Below are positions 8,928 through 17,607 of a DNA stretch of 64,000 bases, piece by piece. Where the stretch lies: positions 3,666,001-3,730,000 of the forward strand of contig NZ_CP070353.1 in the NCBI RefSeq assembly GCF_016919405.1. Reading direction: 5' to 3'. The DNA is from Ensifer sp. PDNC004 (lineage in GTDB: Bacteria; Pseudomonadota; Alphaproteobacteria; Rhizobiales; Rhizobiaceae). The notes beneath the pieces were generated by a model. It was not told the origin of the DNA, did no database searches, and saw only the letters and a program-made list of their open reading frames with translations. Both the position numbers and the translations under genes were made by a program. Position 1 is the stretch's first letter, and each line of letters starts with the position of its first letter.

Positions 8928-9596
8928 ATGCAGGCATTCCGGACCAAGTCCGCCAGCAGCAGCGCCTATACCGACTTCCTGCCGCCGGAGCGCGGCGGAC
9001 GCGACGGGGCTACAGCGCCGCGGCGCGCCGACTTCGTCGATGCGGAGTTCGAGGTGATTTCCGCCTCGTCGCGTCGCACGCCATATCCGGTGTTCAACGA
9101 AAATGCGAAGACCGGCAGCCGGCGGCGGCCGACGCTGACGGTCGTGGAGCGGGAGCCGACGCTCGGCGGCCGATTTCTTCGTCTTGCCGAAACGCGGCTT
9201 CGCGACATGCCGGCACGCCGCTTTGCGGGCATGGTGGCGGGGGTTGCGCTCGCGTCCTTCCTGGCGATCGTCGGCTTTGCCGGCGACGGACAGGCCGACG
9301 TCCAGCCGCTGGCGATTTCCGGCATCAAGAGCGGGCTCGACTATTCCGGTGGCATGCGCGTGCTGTCCGTCTATGGCTCGATCGACAATCGCTCCGATGT
9401 CGAGCAGCGTTTGCCGCAGGTCGTGCTGGAGATCACCGCCAACGGCCGCAAGGTCACGACGACGCGGGTGATGCCCGAGGGGGCTGCCATCGCGCCCGGT
9501 GAGAGCCGTCATTTCATGACGAGACTGCCCTATGCAGGTGGAAAAATGCCGGAAGTCGCGGTTTCCTTCGCCGAAAACGGTGTTTCGGCCCGCTGA
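8928..9596 (+). CDS. Single-pass membrane protein with C-terminal DUF3426-like domain
   Basis: 222 residues from ATG 8928, chosen because AGGAGGA ends 7 bases upstream; ATG 8922 is too close to it. Residues 1-95 are polar, arginine-rich and probably disordered. One transmembrane helix lies at about 101-118 (GMVAGVALASFLAIVGFAG). After it comes a beta-rich domain with the pattern of DUF3426/FxLYD domains (VYGSIDNRSDVEQRLPQVVLEI, ending GESRHFMTRLPYAGGKMPEVAVSF). I recall relatives beside ftsE in Rhizobiales that carry an N-terminal MJ0042-type zinc ribbon; no cysteine is present here. It is divergent from ftsE. Function unknown. Confidence 0.65.
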   Translation: MQAFRTKSASSSAYTDFLPPERGGRDGATAPRRADFVDAEFEVISASSRRTPYPVFNENAKTGSRRRPTLTVVEREPTLGGRFLRLAETRLRDMPARRFAGMVAGVALASFLAIVGFAGDGQADVQPLAISGIKSGLDYSGGMRVLSVYGSIDNRSDVEQRLPQVVLEITANGRKVTTTRVMPEGAAIAPGESRHFMTRLPYAGGKMPEVAVSFAENGVSAR

Positions 9597-9659
9597 TTGT
9601 GCTAAGCGGCGGCAACGGGAAGGCCGAGGTCTTCCGCATGAAACGCTGGAGAAGCCCTG

Positions 9660-10205
9660 ATGCCCGTTGTTCGCGGTAAGAATATCGAACCTCTCTATAC
9701 GGCTGAAACGATCGCTGCCCGCAACAGCGAGCTTGCCGGAATGATCGTCAACGGCCCGCACAAGGATCTGCTGGTGATCGCGGTGCTCAAAGGATCGTTC
9801 ATCTTCGCGGCCGATCTGATCCGCTCGATGCATACGGCCGGTCTCGCTCCGGAAGTCGAGTTCATCACGCTGTCGAGCTACGGCACCGGCACCGTTTCGC
9901 AGGGCGTCAAGATCACCAAGGACATCGACAGCGACGTGCACGGGCGCGACGTTCTGCTGATCGACGACATTCTGGAATCCGGCCGCACGCTGCGCTTTGC
10001 CAAGGAACTGATGTACGAGCGCGGCGCCCGCAACGTGACGATCGCGGTGCTGCTCGACAAGCGGGTCAAGCGCAAGGTCGAGCTCGAGGCGGATTATGTC
10101 GGCTTCGAATGCCCCGATCACTTCGTCGTCGGCTATGGCATGGACGTCGCCTATGCCTTCCGCGAGCTGCCGTTTGTCGGCGTTGTCACCGGCGACGCCG
10201 AGTAA
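9660..10205 (+). CDS. hpt: Hypoxanthine phosphoribosyltransferase
   Basis: 181 residues, typical size. Purine salvage: converts hypoxanthine (and usually guanine) with PRPP to the nucleoside monophosphate in the cytoplasm. The PRPP-binding loop VLLIDDILESGRTL covers residues 98-111. The N-terminal VIAVLKGSFIFAADL and flexible-loop LSSYGTGTVSQG segments match the HPRT family. The gene stands alone between the DUF3426-like gene and cpdR. A small inverted repeat GTTCGG/CCGAAC at 10243-10260 lies just after the stop, without a T run. Confidence 0.93.
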   Translation: MPVVRGKNIEPLYTAETIAARNSELAGMIVNGPHKDLLVIAVLKGSFIFAADLIRSMHTAGLAPEVEFITLSSYGTGTVSQGVKITKDIDSDVHGRDVLLIDDILESGRTLRFAKELMYERGARNVTIAVLLDKRVKRKVELEADYVGFECPDHFVVGYGMDVAYAFRELPFVGVVTGDAE

Positions 10206-10427
10206 ACGTCCCGTTTTGGGGCATGCGCCCTGAAATCCAGTCGTTCGGCGTTTACCGAACACAAACGAAAAACTGGTTGTTTTGGTGCGTGCCGCAGTGA
10301 TTCTCGACGAGGATCGGCGGCGCTGCAGCGCCAGTGTGTCTCCCGATGATCCACGCTCGCTGTACCTTTGGATCAGGTGCGGGTGCCGGCGTGAACGCCG
10401 GACTCGGAAGCGAACGCGGAGGCCATG

Positions 10428-10787
10428 ATGGCGAAGATCCTGATTACCGAGGACGAGGATGCATTGCGTTCCTTCGTCGCGCGGGCCCTGAGGCTCGACG
10501 GCCACGAGACGGTCGAAGCGGGCGATGGGGCCGATGGCCTTGCTTGCCTGGAGGCCCAGGCCTTCGACCTTCTGCTTTCCGATATCCGCATGCCCGTGAT
10601 GGATGGCATCGAGCTGACGCACCAAGCGTCGGCCGCCTTTCCGGCCATGAAGATCCTGCTGATGACCGGCTATGCCGAGCAGCGCGAGCGGGCGGACGAT
10701 CTCACCGACAAGATCGTCGACGTCATCTCCAAGCCCTTTTCCCTTCCCGATATCCGCAAGGCAGTCGCCCTGGCGCTGGCCGCCTGA
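10428..10787 (+). CDS. cpdR: CpdR-type single-domain response regulator
   Basis: 119 residues, a lone receiver domain with no output domain. The phosphoacceptor is D52 (LLSDIRMP), with the acidic pair around E8-D9-E10-D11, T80 and K102 (SKPF). In Caulobacter, unphosphorylated CpdR places ClpXP at the cell pole and primes degradation of cell-cycle substrates; phosphorylation by CckA-ChpT blocks this. Sinorhizobium CpdR1 is needed for normal cell cycle and symbiosis. The C-terminus ends in LALAA; in Caulobacter the terminal alanine pair is needed for CpdR's own turnover. ATG 10428 has GGAGG at 5 bases; ATG 10425 is the alternative. A strong terminator follows. Confidence 0.85.
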   Translation: MAKILITEDEDALRSFVARALRLDGHETVEAGDGADGLACLEAQAFDLLLSDIRMPVMDGIELTHQASAAFPAMKILLMTGYAEQRERADDLTDKIVDVISKPFSLPDIRKAVALALAA

Positions 10788-10822
10788 CGGGCAGACCCAC
10801 CGACCTGCATTACAGCAACAAG

Positions 10823-10864
10823 AACGCCCCCCGTCGCAGCGATTTCGATGCGACGGGGGGCGTT
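10823..10864. terminator. Strong terminator after cpdR
   Basis: A perfect 16-bp inverted repeat AACGCCCCCCGTCGCA/TGCGACGGGGGGCGTT with a 10-base loop starts 35 bases after the cpdR stop and lies 53 bases from the convergent TIGR02302 stop. The stem is very GC-rich; the following T content is low on both sides. The position suggests it serves both converging units. Confidence 0.75.
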
Positions 10865-10916
10865 GTCATGTTCTGCCGTGATCGGGCAAGCGGCCGAAAC
10901 CGGGCGGATGCTCGGC

Positions 10917-13577
10917 TTAGCGCATGTCGAGCAGGCGTTCGAGGTACTGCCGCTCCTGCTCCGGCGACAGGCTGTCGCCGAGCCTGCGGCGAATCTCATC
11001 CAGGATCTGCCGCGCGCGCTGGGAATCGATCTCGTCTGGAACCTTGACCTGGTCGCCGAAATTCGGGCCGAGATTCTGTTGCCGCCGTCCGAGGGGATCG
11101 CGGCCGTTTTGACCGTATTGCGGCACGCCCATGCCAGGGCCGCCCTGACCTTGGCCCTGCATCTGGTTCATCATGTCCTGGGCGCCCTGGCGCAGCGCCT
11201 GTAGCGCGCGGCCCTGATTGCCAACGGCCTGTTCACCCTGGCCCTTGCCGAGCGCGCCGGAAGCGCCGTCCATTTCGCGCTTGGCTTCACCAAAGCCCTT
11301 GCCGGGCTTGATGCCCATGCTTTCCAGGCCCTTGTTCAGCTCGCCGAGCTGCTTTCCAATAGCGTCCTGCTGCTCTTTCAGCTGCTTCAGCGCATCCTTC
11401 AGCTGTTCGGCCGTCATGTCGTCGAGCGGATTGGGCTGACCGTTCGGATCGCCCTGCTGCCCCGGATCCTGCGGCATTTCCTGACCGAAGAGTTCGTTGT
11501 CCTCGCCCTGCAGCGGGTCGCCCCGCTGCATCCGGTCGCGCAGGGCCTGATCGAACTTGAAGGTCTCGTCCATCAGTTGCTGCTGCTGCTGCATCAGCTT
11601 GCCGAGCTTGTCCATCTGCTGGCGCATGGCGTCGTTCTGCTCGCCCATCTGCTGCTGTCCGCGGCCAGCCTGCAGGTTGTTCATCATGCGCTGCAGTTCC
11701 GAGAGCATCTGCTGTGCCTGATCGCGCGCACCCGACCGCGCCAGGTTCTCGATCTGGTTCATCATCTTCTCGAGGTCCTGCTGGCGCAGGATGTTGTTCG
11801 GGTCGAGCTTGCCGGTCATGCGCGGATTTTTCATCGCCTGCTCGGCGAGCGCCTGCATGTATTGCTGCATCGCCTGGCGCAGTTCCTGCATCAGCTTGGC
11901 GATTTCCTGGTCCGAAGCGTTGCGCTCCAGCGCATCCGACAGCGCCTGCTGGGCTTCGCGCAGACGGCGCTCGGCGAGCGACAGGTCGCCATCCTCGATC
12001 CCGAGCGCGATCTCCCACAGGTATCCGGCGGCATCGCGCAACATGTCGTCGTTATAGGCGAGCGCCATGCGGGCGCGCGCCGATTTCAACAGCAGGAAAT
12101 GGGTGAGGTTCGGGATCCAGTCCTCGGCAAGCGAGGTTACGGCGTCGTTGAGATCGATGGCGCGCGGCAGGTCGTTGGCATTGAGCGCGAAGACCTGACG
12201 CTGCTCGGCGACGGCACCGGCAAGCGGCTGCGAGAACTGGCGGGCAGGCAGGATCATCTCGTGCGGCGGGCTGCGGCCCTCCTGTCCGGCAGCATCCCGG
12301 GCGACGAGCGTCACCTCTACCCGCTTGCCGGCAAGCGGATGCTCGCTGAGGTTCCGGCTGGTCGTGCCCTTTGCCTCGCGCGCATTGCGGCGCGGCAGAT
12401 CGAGCCGGTACTCCGGCAGTGGATAGAGCGCGCGGGCGCCTTCTGCCGGTTCCTCGAGCGGCTTGATCTCAGCCCAGGCCTGGGCGATGCCGTAGTCGTC
12501 GTTGGCCGTGAACGTGATTTCGAGCGCCGCGTTGACGGTCGAATGAGGGATCCCGTCAAAGGCGATTTGAGGCACGCTGTCCGGGGTGATCTTGAACGCC
12601 CAGCGCTGGCTGCCGACGATGAGTTCGCCGTCCTTGACGACCTTGTAGACGTGGTTGCGGACGGCGGTCGCGTTGCGTGCCGGCTCGGTTGCAGCCACTT
12701 CGGCGACCTTCGGCCCGGCTTCGCCCACTTGCTGCTCGGTCTGTTTTTGCTCGGCCTTCTCGCCGGCCACCGGAATGACGATCGGTTCGCTGGCACGGGT
12801 TTCCGCATAACGCACGGACGCGTCTGCGCCGGCACCGGTGATCCGGACGGTGATGTCGCTGAACTGGGGAATGGTGATCGTCCCGGCATCCTCATTCACG
12901 ACCGCGGTCGCTTCGGGCTTGCCCGTCAGGAAGATCGGCGCCCGCCCGGTATAGGGCGGCGGCGTCACCCAGGCATCGACGCGGATATTGGCAGCCTCGA
13001 TTGACGTCTGCGGCAGCCGGAAGGCATCGCTCAGCAGTCCGGCGCGGTTGGAATAGGAATAGGCAAAGGCGACGCAGGCGAGAAGCACCGGCACGGCCCT
13101 GAGCGCGAAGGGATCGTGCCTGGCGATATCGGGCCGCGGCAGGCCGGTATCGAGCGCGCCGATCATCCGCGCCATGCGCGCCTGGTGTTCGCGCCAGAGC
13201 GCCTCACCCAGGGGATTGTCGGTCGCGGGGCGATCGTCCTGGACGCGGATCGCCTGATGCGGCAGAGCGTTGCGCTCTTCCAGCATGCGATCGGCATCGG
13301 CGTTCGCGGGCAGGCGGACCCGGCTGAGCGGAACGAGGGACGCGAGGAAGGCTAGGGCGAAAGCAAAGAGGGCCGCCGCATGCAGCCAGAAAGGCGCTGC
13401 GCGAAAGAAACCGAACCAGGCGAAGGCAAGAAACAGAAGGGCGACGGAGCCGGGCAGAAGGATGCGCGGAAGGACCTGCTCGGCGACCAGCACGGCGCGC
13501 GCCAGCCATCTCTTCAGCGCCAGAGTTCTCGAAAACGGCTTCGGTTGTGGCGTTTCATCCTGCCGGAATTGCGTCAT
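10917..13577 (-). CDS. TIGR02302 family large membrane protein (DUF4175-like)
   Basis: 886 residues. The N-terminal part has hydrophobic segments at about 36-58, 65-85 and 158-175, then a long extracytoplasmic region with beta-rich stretches. From about residue 570 it becomes glutamine- and methionine-rich with predicted coiled coils (MQELRQAMQQYMQALAEQ, QQQMGEQNDAMRQQMDKLG, MQQQQQLMDETF), ending in a glycine/glutamine-rich linker and a short helical tail. Length and layout match the alphaproteobacterial TIGR02302 family of unknown function. It lies downstream of lysA on the same strand, with a candidate promoter 48 bases upstream. An envelope role is plausible from topology only. Confidence 0.85.
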   Translation of the reverse strand: MTQFRQDETPQPKPFSRTLALKRWLARAVLVAEQVLPRILLPGSVALLFLAFAWFGFFRAAPFWLHAAALFAFALAFLASLVPLSRVRLPANADADRMLEERNALPHQAIRVQDDRPATDNPLGEALWREHQARMARMIGALDTGLPRPDIARHDPFALRAVPVLLACVAFAYSYSNRAGLLSDAFRLPQTSIEAANIRVDAWVTPPPYTGRAPIFLTGKPEATAVVNEDAGTITIPQFSDITVRITGAGADASVRYAETRASEPIVIPVAGEKAEQKQTEQQVGEAGPKVAEVAATEPARNATAVRNHVYKVVKDGELIVGSQRWAFKITPDSVPQIAFDGIPHSTVNAALEITFTANDDYGIAQAWAEIKPLEEPAEGARALYPLPEYRLDLPRRNAREAKGTTSRNLSEHPLAGKRVEVTLVARDAAGQEGRSPPHEMILPARQFSQPLAGAVAEQRQVFALNANDLPRAIDLNDAVTSLAEDWIPNLTHFLLLKSARARMALAYNDDMLRDAAGYLWEIALGIEDGDLSLAERRLREAQQALSDALERNASDQEIAKLMQELRQAMQQYMQALAEQAMKNPRMTGKLDPNNILRQQDLEKMMNQIENLARSGARDQAQQMLSELQRMMNNLQAGRGQQQMGEQNDAMRQQMDKLGKLMQQQQQLMDETFKFDQALRDRMQRGDPLQGEDNELFGQEMPQDPGQQGDPNGQPNPLDDMTAEQLKDALKQLKEQQDAIGKQLGELNKGLESMGIKPGKGFGEAKREMDGASGALGKGQGEQAVGNQGRALQALRQGAQDMMNQMQGQGQGGPGMGVPQYGQNGRDPLGRRQQNLGPNFGDQVKVPDEIDSQRARQILDEIRRRLGDSLSPEQERQYLERLLDMR

Positions 13578-13624
13578 CCGCCCAAGTTTCCTTTCGGTCG
13601 CCCATCAACGCTTGTGGCTGACCC

Positions 13625-13652
13625 AATATAGTGAGGCGACGGCCGCGCTCAA
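13625..13652 (-). promoter_or_regulatory. Sigma-70-like promoter for the TIGR02302 gene
   Basis: On the minus strand TTGAGC, 16 bases, then TATATT, placed 48 bases upstream of the ATG at 13577. It gives the large membrane-protein gene its own promoter apart from lysA, whose stop is at 13784. The match is by eye only. Confidence 0.4.
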
Positions 13653-13783
13653 AAGAGCACGCAGCTTCGCCTATTCCGCTTGCGTTCAGGATACCATCGT
13701 TTGTGGCGAAGACGAGGGCGCATACACAATCGTGATCGTCTGCACGGCCGATCCACAGATTGCCGTTTCTGCGGCAGGACGGC

Positions 13784-15052
13784 TCAGTCGAGCCAGTCCG
13801 GCACCGAATCAAGACCGATCAGCGCATCATAGTCCTGGCGCGGACGGATGACGTGGAAACGGTCGCCCTTGACCAAAACTTCCGGGATAAGCAGCCGGGA
13901 ATTGTAGGTGCTGGCCTGCACGGCGCCGTAGGCACCGGCCGAGCTGATGGCGAAGAGATCGCCGGGCTTCGGCATCGCCATCTCGCGGTCGAGCGCCAGA
14001 TAGTCGCCGGTTTCGCAGACCGGGCCCACGACGTCGGCGCGGATGCGCGGCGCGTTGGCGGCGGAAATGCGGACCGGGCGGATCTCGTGATAGGCCTCAT
14101 AGAGGGTCGGGCGGATGAGATCGTTCATCGCACCGTCGACGATGACGAAGGTCTTGTCGCCGCCGTCCTTCACATAGATGACTTCTGTCACCAGAATGCC
14201 GGCATTGCCGACGATCAGCCGCCCCGGCTCGGTGACGATCTTGCAACCGAGCGACTGCAGCTGGCTCTTGACGATTTCCGCATAGGCGTCCGGCAGCGGC
14301 GGCGGATTGTTGTCGTCCTTGTAGGGAATGCCGAGGCCCCCGCCGATGTCGACGTGATCGATCGAATGGCCGTCGGAGCGGAGCGTGTCGACCAGTTCGC
14401 GCAGCAGCTTGAAGGCGGCGTCGAAGGGCTGCAGCTCGGTGATCTGGCTGCCGATATGCATGTCGATGCCGGTCACCTGAATGCCGGGCAGGGTTGCGGC
14501 ATGGGCGTAGACGGCGCGGGCGCGCTCCCACGAAATGCCGAACTTGTTTTCCTTCTTGCCGGTCGAGATCTTCGCATGCGTGCCGGCGTCCACATCCGGA
14601 TTGATGCGGAAGGATACATGGGCGCGCTTGCCGGCACGCACGGCGCGCTGGTTGAGCACTTCGAGTTCCGGCTCGGACTCGACGTTGAAGCAGTAGATGC
14701 CGGCCTCCAGTGCCAGATCCATTTCCTGCGGCGTCTTGCCGACGCCGGAGAACATGATGCGGCTTGCCGGGATGCCGGCTGCAAGCGCGCGGCGCAGTTC
14801 GCCGCCCGAGACGACGTCGACGCCAGCGCCGAGGCGGCCGAGCGTCTTCAGCACTGCCTGGTTCGAGTTGGCCTTCATCGCATAGCAGACCATCGCATCC
14901 ACATCGGCAAAAGCCTTGGAGAACACCGTGTAGTGGCGCTCGAGTGTGGCGGTCGAATAGCAGTAGAAGGGCGTGCCGACGGCGCGGGCGATATCGGTCA
15001 CCGGCACATCTTCGGCGTAGAGAATTCCGTCGCGGTACTGAAAATGGTTCAC
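13784..15052 (-). CDS. lysA: Diaminopimelate decarboxylase
   Basis: 422 residues from a GTG at 15050-15052 (VNHFQYRDGILYAEDVP, the usual family start); a TTG at 15076 would add 8 residues. Last step of lysine synthesis: decarboxylates meso-diaminopimelate, PLP-dependent. The PLP lysine is K60 in CYAMKANSNQAVL. The alanine-racemase-like barrel motifs HIGSQI and DIGGGLGIPY follow, and the C-terminal motif CETGDYLALDREM carries the conserved substrate cysteine. It lies 72 bases downstream of a small lipoprotein gene, as in many Rhizobiales. Confidence 0.93.
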   Translation of the reverse strand: MNHFQYRDGILYAEDVPVTDIARAVGTPFYCYSTATLERHYTVFSKAFADVDAMVCYAMKANSNQAVLKTLGRLGAGVDVVSGGELRRALAAGIPASRIMFSGVGKTPQEMDLALEAGIYCFNVESEPELEVLNQRAVRAGKRAHVSFRINPDVDAGTHAKISTGKKENKFGISWERARAVYAHAATLPGIQVTGIDMHIGSQITELQPFDAAFKLLRELVDTLRSDGHSIDHVDIGGGLGIPYKDDNNPPPLPDAYAEIVKSQLQSLGCKIVTEPGRLIVGNAGILVTEVIYVKDGGDKTFVIVDGAMNDLIRPTLYEAYHEIRPVRISAANAPRIRADVVGPVCETGDYLALDREMAMPKPGDLFAISSAGAYGAVQASTYNSRLLIPEVLVKGDRFHVIRPRQDYDALIGLDSVPDWLD

Positions 15053-15124
15053 GTCAGGCAGCTCGGCTTTGAGCAATTCCAGGAAAGTGCGAAGCGGCTT
15101 CCGTTCGGAATTGCATAATTTCTA

Positions 15125-15319
15125 CTAGAGGAGGGGATCGAGCAGGAACGAACGCTCGTCCGCTTTTTCCTTCTGCTCGACAGTTCCTGCCGGCGCCTTG
15201 GTGTTGATCGGCGCGGTCGAGCCGGGGCGATCGAGGTCGCCTTTGCGTCCGCAACCGACAAGAACCAGCCCGGGGATCGCCAGCAGAAGTGCAAGCCGGG
15301 CCGCCTTCGTGAATGTCAT
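15125..15319 (-). CDS. lptM: Small lipoprotein, LptM/YifL-like
   Basis: 64 residues. The signal segment LALLLAIPGLVLVGC ends in a lipobox (L-V-G-C), with the lipidated cysteine at about residue 23, followed by GRKGDLDRPG. That CG(Q/R)KG(P/D)L pattern is the signature of the LptM (YifL) family; in E. coli LptM binds the LptDE translocon and helps it mature. The gene precedes lysA on the same strand, the placement seen in many proteobacteria. The tail is polar and probably disordered. The gene symbol rests on the motif. Confidence 0.75.
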   Translation of the reverse strand: MTFTKAARLALLLAIPGLVLVGCGRKGDLDRPGSTAPINTKAPAGTVEQKEKADERSFLLDPLL

Positions 15320-15393
15320 CGTAATTTTCCTTCGCGGGAACTGATGCAGGTGCGATGTCTTACCGATTTTTCAGGCACTTGTGCACCCTGTTT

Positions 15394-15417
15394 CTGCGGG
15401 CGAGGAACCGCCCGCAG
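15394..15417. terminator. Hairpin after argH, weak terminator candidate
   Basis: A perfect 9-bp inverted repeat CTGCGGGCG/CGCCCGCAG with a 6-base loop lies 20 bases beyond the argH stop. It lacks a T run on the minus strand, so it may be a transcript-end hairpin or only partly terminating. Confidence 0.4.
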
Positions 15418-15436
15418 CGGGCTTGGCGCGGATGCC

Positions 15437-16840
15437 CTAGTTGCGGGCGCGCCACCAGGCGATCTGCTTGCGGACCTCGTTCGGCGCGGTGCCACCGAAG
15501 GAGGTACGGCTGGCCACGGAGGCTTCGACCGTCAGGACATCGAAGACCTTGTCGGTGATGTCGGCATGGATCGACTGCAGGTCGGCAAGCGAAAGGTCAG
15601 CGAGATCGCAGCTCTTCTGTTCGGCAAGCGCCACGGCGCGGCCGGTGACATGGTGGGCGTCGCGGAAGGGGAGGCCCGCCTCACGCACCAGCCAGTCGGC
15701 AAGGTCGGTCGCGGTCGAATAGCCGGAGCCGGCGGCCGCCTTCATGCGGTCGGTGCGGATGGTTACGTCACGCACCATGCCGGTCATGGCGGCGATCGCC
15801 AGTTCGAGGCTTTCGGCGGCGTCGAAGACCTGTTCCTTATCTTCCTGCATGTCCTTGGAATAGGCGAGCGGCAGGCCCTTCATGACCGTGAGCAGCGCGA
15901 CCAACGAGCCGTTGATGCGGCCGGTCTTGGCGCGCACCAGTTCTGCAGCATCCGGGTTCTTCTTCTGCGGCATGATCGAGGAGCCGGTCGAGAACGCATC
16001 CGACAGGCGGATGAAGCCGAACTGCGGCGTCGACCAGATGACGATCTCTTCGGCAAGGCGCGACAGGTGCGTGGCAGTGATCGAGGCCATCGACAGGAAT
16101 TCGAGCGCGAAGTCGCGGTCCGATACCGTGTCGATCGAGTTGCGGGTCGGGCCGGCAAAGCCGAGCGCCTTGGCGGTCATGTGGCGGTCGATCGGGAAGC
16201 CGGTGCCGGCAAGGGCTGCGGCGCCGATCGGGCTTTCGTCCATGTGCTCGATGGCGTGGCGCACGCGCGAGCGGTCGCGGCCAAACATCTCGACATAGGC
16301 CATGCAATGGTGGCCGAAGGTAACGGGCTGTGCGGTCTGCAGGTGGGTGAAACCGGGCATGACGGTATCGGCATGTTCCTCGGCGCGGTCGAGAAAGGCG
16401 GCGATCAGCGCCGTCAGCGCCTTCTCCGTCCGCTGCAACTCTTCCTTGACCCAGAGGCGGAAGTCGAGCGCCACCTGGTCGTTGCGCGAGCGGGCGGTGT
16501 GCAGGCGGCCGGCCGCGGGACCGATGAGGGTTGCGAGCCGGGCTTCGATATTCATGTGAATGTCTTCGAGACGGCGCGAAAACTCGAACGCACCGCTTTC
16601 GATCTCTGACAGGATCGTGTTCAGGCCGTGAACGATCTTGTCTTTGTCGTCAGCCGAAATGATGCCTTGATGCGCCAGCATCGTCGCATGCGCTATTGAG
16701 CCGCGGATGTCCTGGGCATAGAGCTTCTTGTCGAAGCCGATCGAGGCATTTATTTCCTCCATGATCGCGTCCGGACCCGAGGCAAAGCGACCGCCCCACA
16801 TCTGGTTGGAGGATTTCGTCTCGGAATTGCCGTCAGCCAT
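15437..16840 (-). CDS. argH: Argininosuccinate lyase
   Basis: 467 residues, typical length. Splits argininosuccinate into arginine and fumarate, the last step of arginine synthesis, as a cytoplasmic tetramer. The superfamily signature [12 protein letters not shown] is at about residues 286-297, carrying the catalytic serine loop. TARSRNDQ near 115-122 and [12 protein letters not shown] sequence ([12 protein letters not shown]) near 161-172 complete the active site. The start codon is only 26 bases from that of divergent tlpA, so each promoter must lie within or against the other gene. Confidence 0.95.
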   Translation of the reverse strand: MADGNSETKSSNQMWGGRFASGPDAIMEEINASIGFDKKLYAQDIRGSIAHATMLAHQGIISADDKDKIVHGLNTILSEIESGAFEFSRRLEDIHMNIEARLATLIGPAAGRLHTARSRNDQVALDFRLWVKEELQRTEKALTALIAAFLDRAEEHADTVMPGFTHLQTAQPVTFGHHCMAYVEMFGRDRSRVRHAIEHMDESPIGAAALAGTGFPIDRHMTAKALGFAGPTRNSIDTVSDRDFALEFLSMASITATHLSRLAEEIVIWSTPQFGFIRLSDAFSTGSSIMPQKKNPDAAELVRAKTGRINGSLVALLTVMKGLPLAYSKDMQEDKEQVFDAAESLELAIAAMTGMVRDVTIRTDRMKAAAGSGYSTATDLADWLVREAGLPFRDAHHVTGRAVALAEQKSCDLADLSLADLQSIHADITDKVFDVLTVEASVASRTSFGGTAPNEVRKQIAWWRARN

Positions 16841-16866
16841 GAAGAATGCCCGCCTTGGAGAATGAA

Positions 16867-17538
16867 ATGCCCGACCAGAAGAAATCCCCCCCGGCCGTGA
16901 AACTGTTCGCGCTCGCCGCCCTGTTCGGCGTGATCGTCGGTGCGGCAGCGGTATACGTGAAGGAGACCGGGTCTGGCAATGGCGAGACGGCCGAAACGGC
17001 TGCAGCCAGCTGCCCGCTGACCTCGGCCAAGGTCGCCTCGCTGACGCCCTTCATGAAGGGGCAGGTCGCCGCGATGTCGCCGGCGTCGGCACCGCGGCCG
17101 ATCGCGCTAGACTTCAATGGCCCGGACGGCAAGCCGACCAATGTCTCGGCCTTTGCCGGCAAAACGCTGCTCGTCAATCTCTGGGCCACCTGGTGTGTTC
17201 CCTGCCGCGAAGAAATGCCCGCCTTGAACGCCCTGCAGAAGTCGCTCGGCAGCGACAAGTTCGAAGTGGTGGCGATCAATATCGATGTCGGCGACGACGA
17301 GAAGCCGAAGGCTTTCCTCGACGAGACCGCCGTGCACGCGCTTGGCTATTACCGCGACGCTTCGATGGGCGTGTTCAACAACATGAAGAAGGAAGGGCTG
17401 GCTTTCGGCCTGCCGGCAACCCTGTTGCTCGACGACAAGGGCTGCCTGATCGGCTCGATGAATGGCCCGGCCGCCTGGGACAGCGACGATGCCAAGGCGC
17501 TGATCAGCGCTGCGCTTGCCCCGGCTGCGGGAAGCTGA
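16867..17538 (+). CDS. tlpA: TlpA-like membrane-anchored thiol:disulfide oxidoreductase
   Basis: 223 residues from ATG 16867, chosen for the GGAG 6 bases upstream; ATG 16846 is the alternative. A single N-terminal helix (residues 11-31) anchors a periplasmic thioredoxin fold with active site WATWC110-VPC113. A further cysteine near residue 49 (AAASCPLT) matches the structural disulfide of TlpA. In Bradyrhizobium TlpA reduces copper-binding proteins in cytochrome oxidase assembly. It is divergent from argH with an extremely short gap and ends at a strong terminator. Confidence 0.88.
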   Translation: MPDQKKSPPAVKLFALAALFGVIVGAAAVYVKETGSGNGETAETAAASCPLTSAKVASLTPFMKGQVAAMSPASAPRPIALDFNGPDGKPTNVSAFAGKTLLVNLWATWCVPCREEMPALNALQKSLGSDKFEVVAINIDVGDDEKPKAFLDETAVHALGYYRDASMGVFNNMKKEGLAFGLPATLLLDDKGCLIGSMNGPAAWDSDDAKALISAALAPAAGS

Positions 17539-17557
17539 AGGGGCCTGGATCTAGACA

Positions 17558-17590
17558 AAGAAAAACCCGGCGGATCGCCGGGTTTTTCTT
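17558..17590. terminator. Bidirectional terminator between tlpA and hbd
   Basis: A perfect 15-bp inverted repeat with core ACCCGGCG/CGCCGGGT, a 3-base loop, an A run on the left arm and a T run on the right. It lies 20 bases after the tlpA stop and 18 bases from the convergent hbd stop, and has a T tract in both directions. Confidence 0.85.
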
Positions 17591-17607
17591 GTCAGATGCT
17601 GACGGAA

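Noticed and set aside
10243..10260. Inverted repeat GTTCGG/CCGAAC after hpt
   Set aside because: Six-base arms and no T run; not enough for a terminator or operator call.
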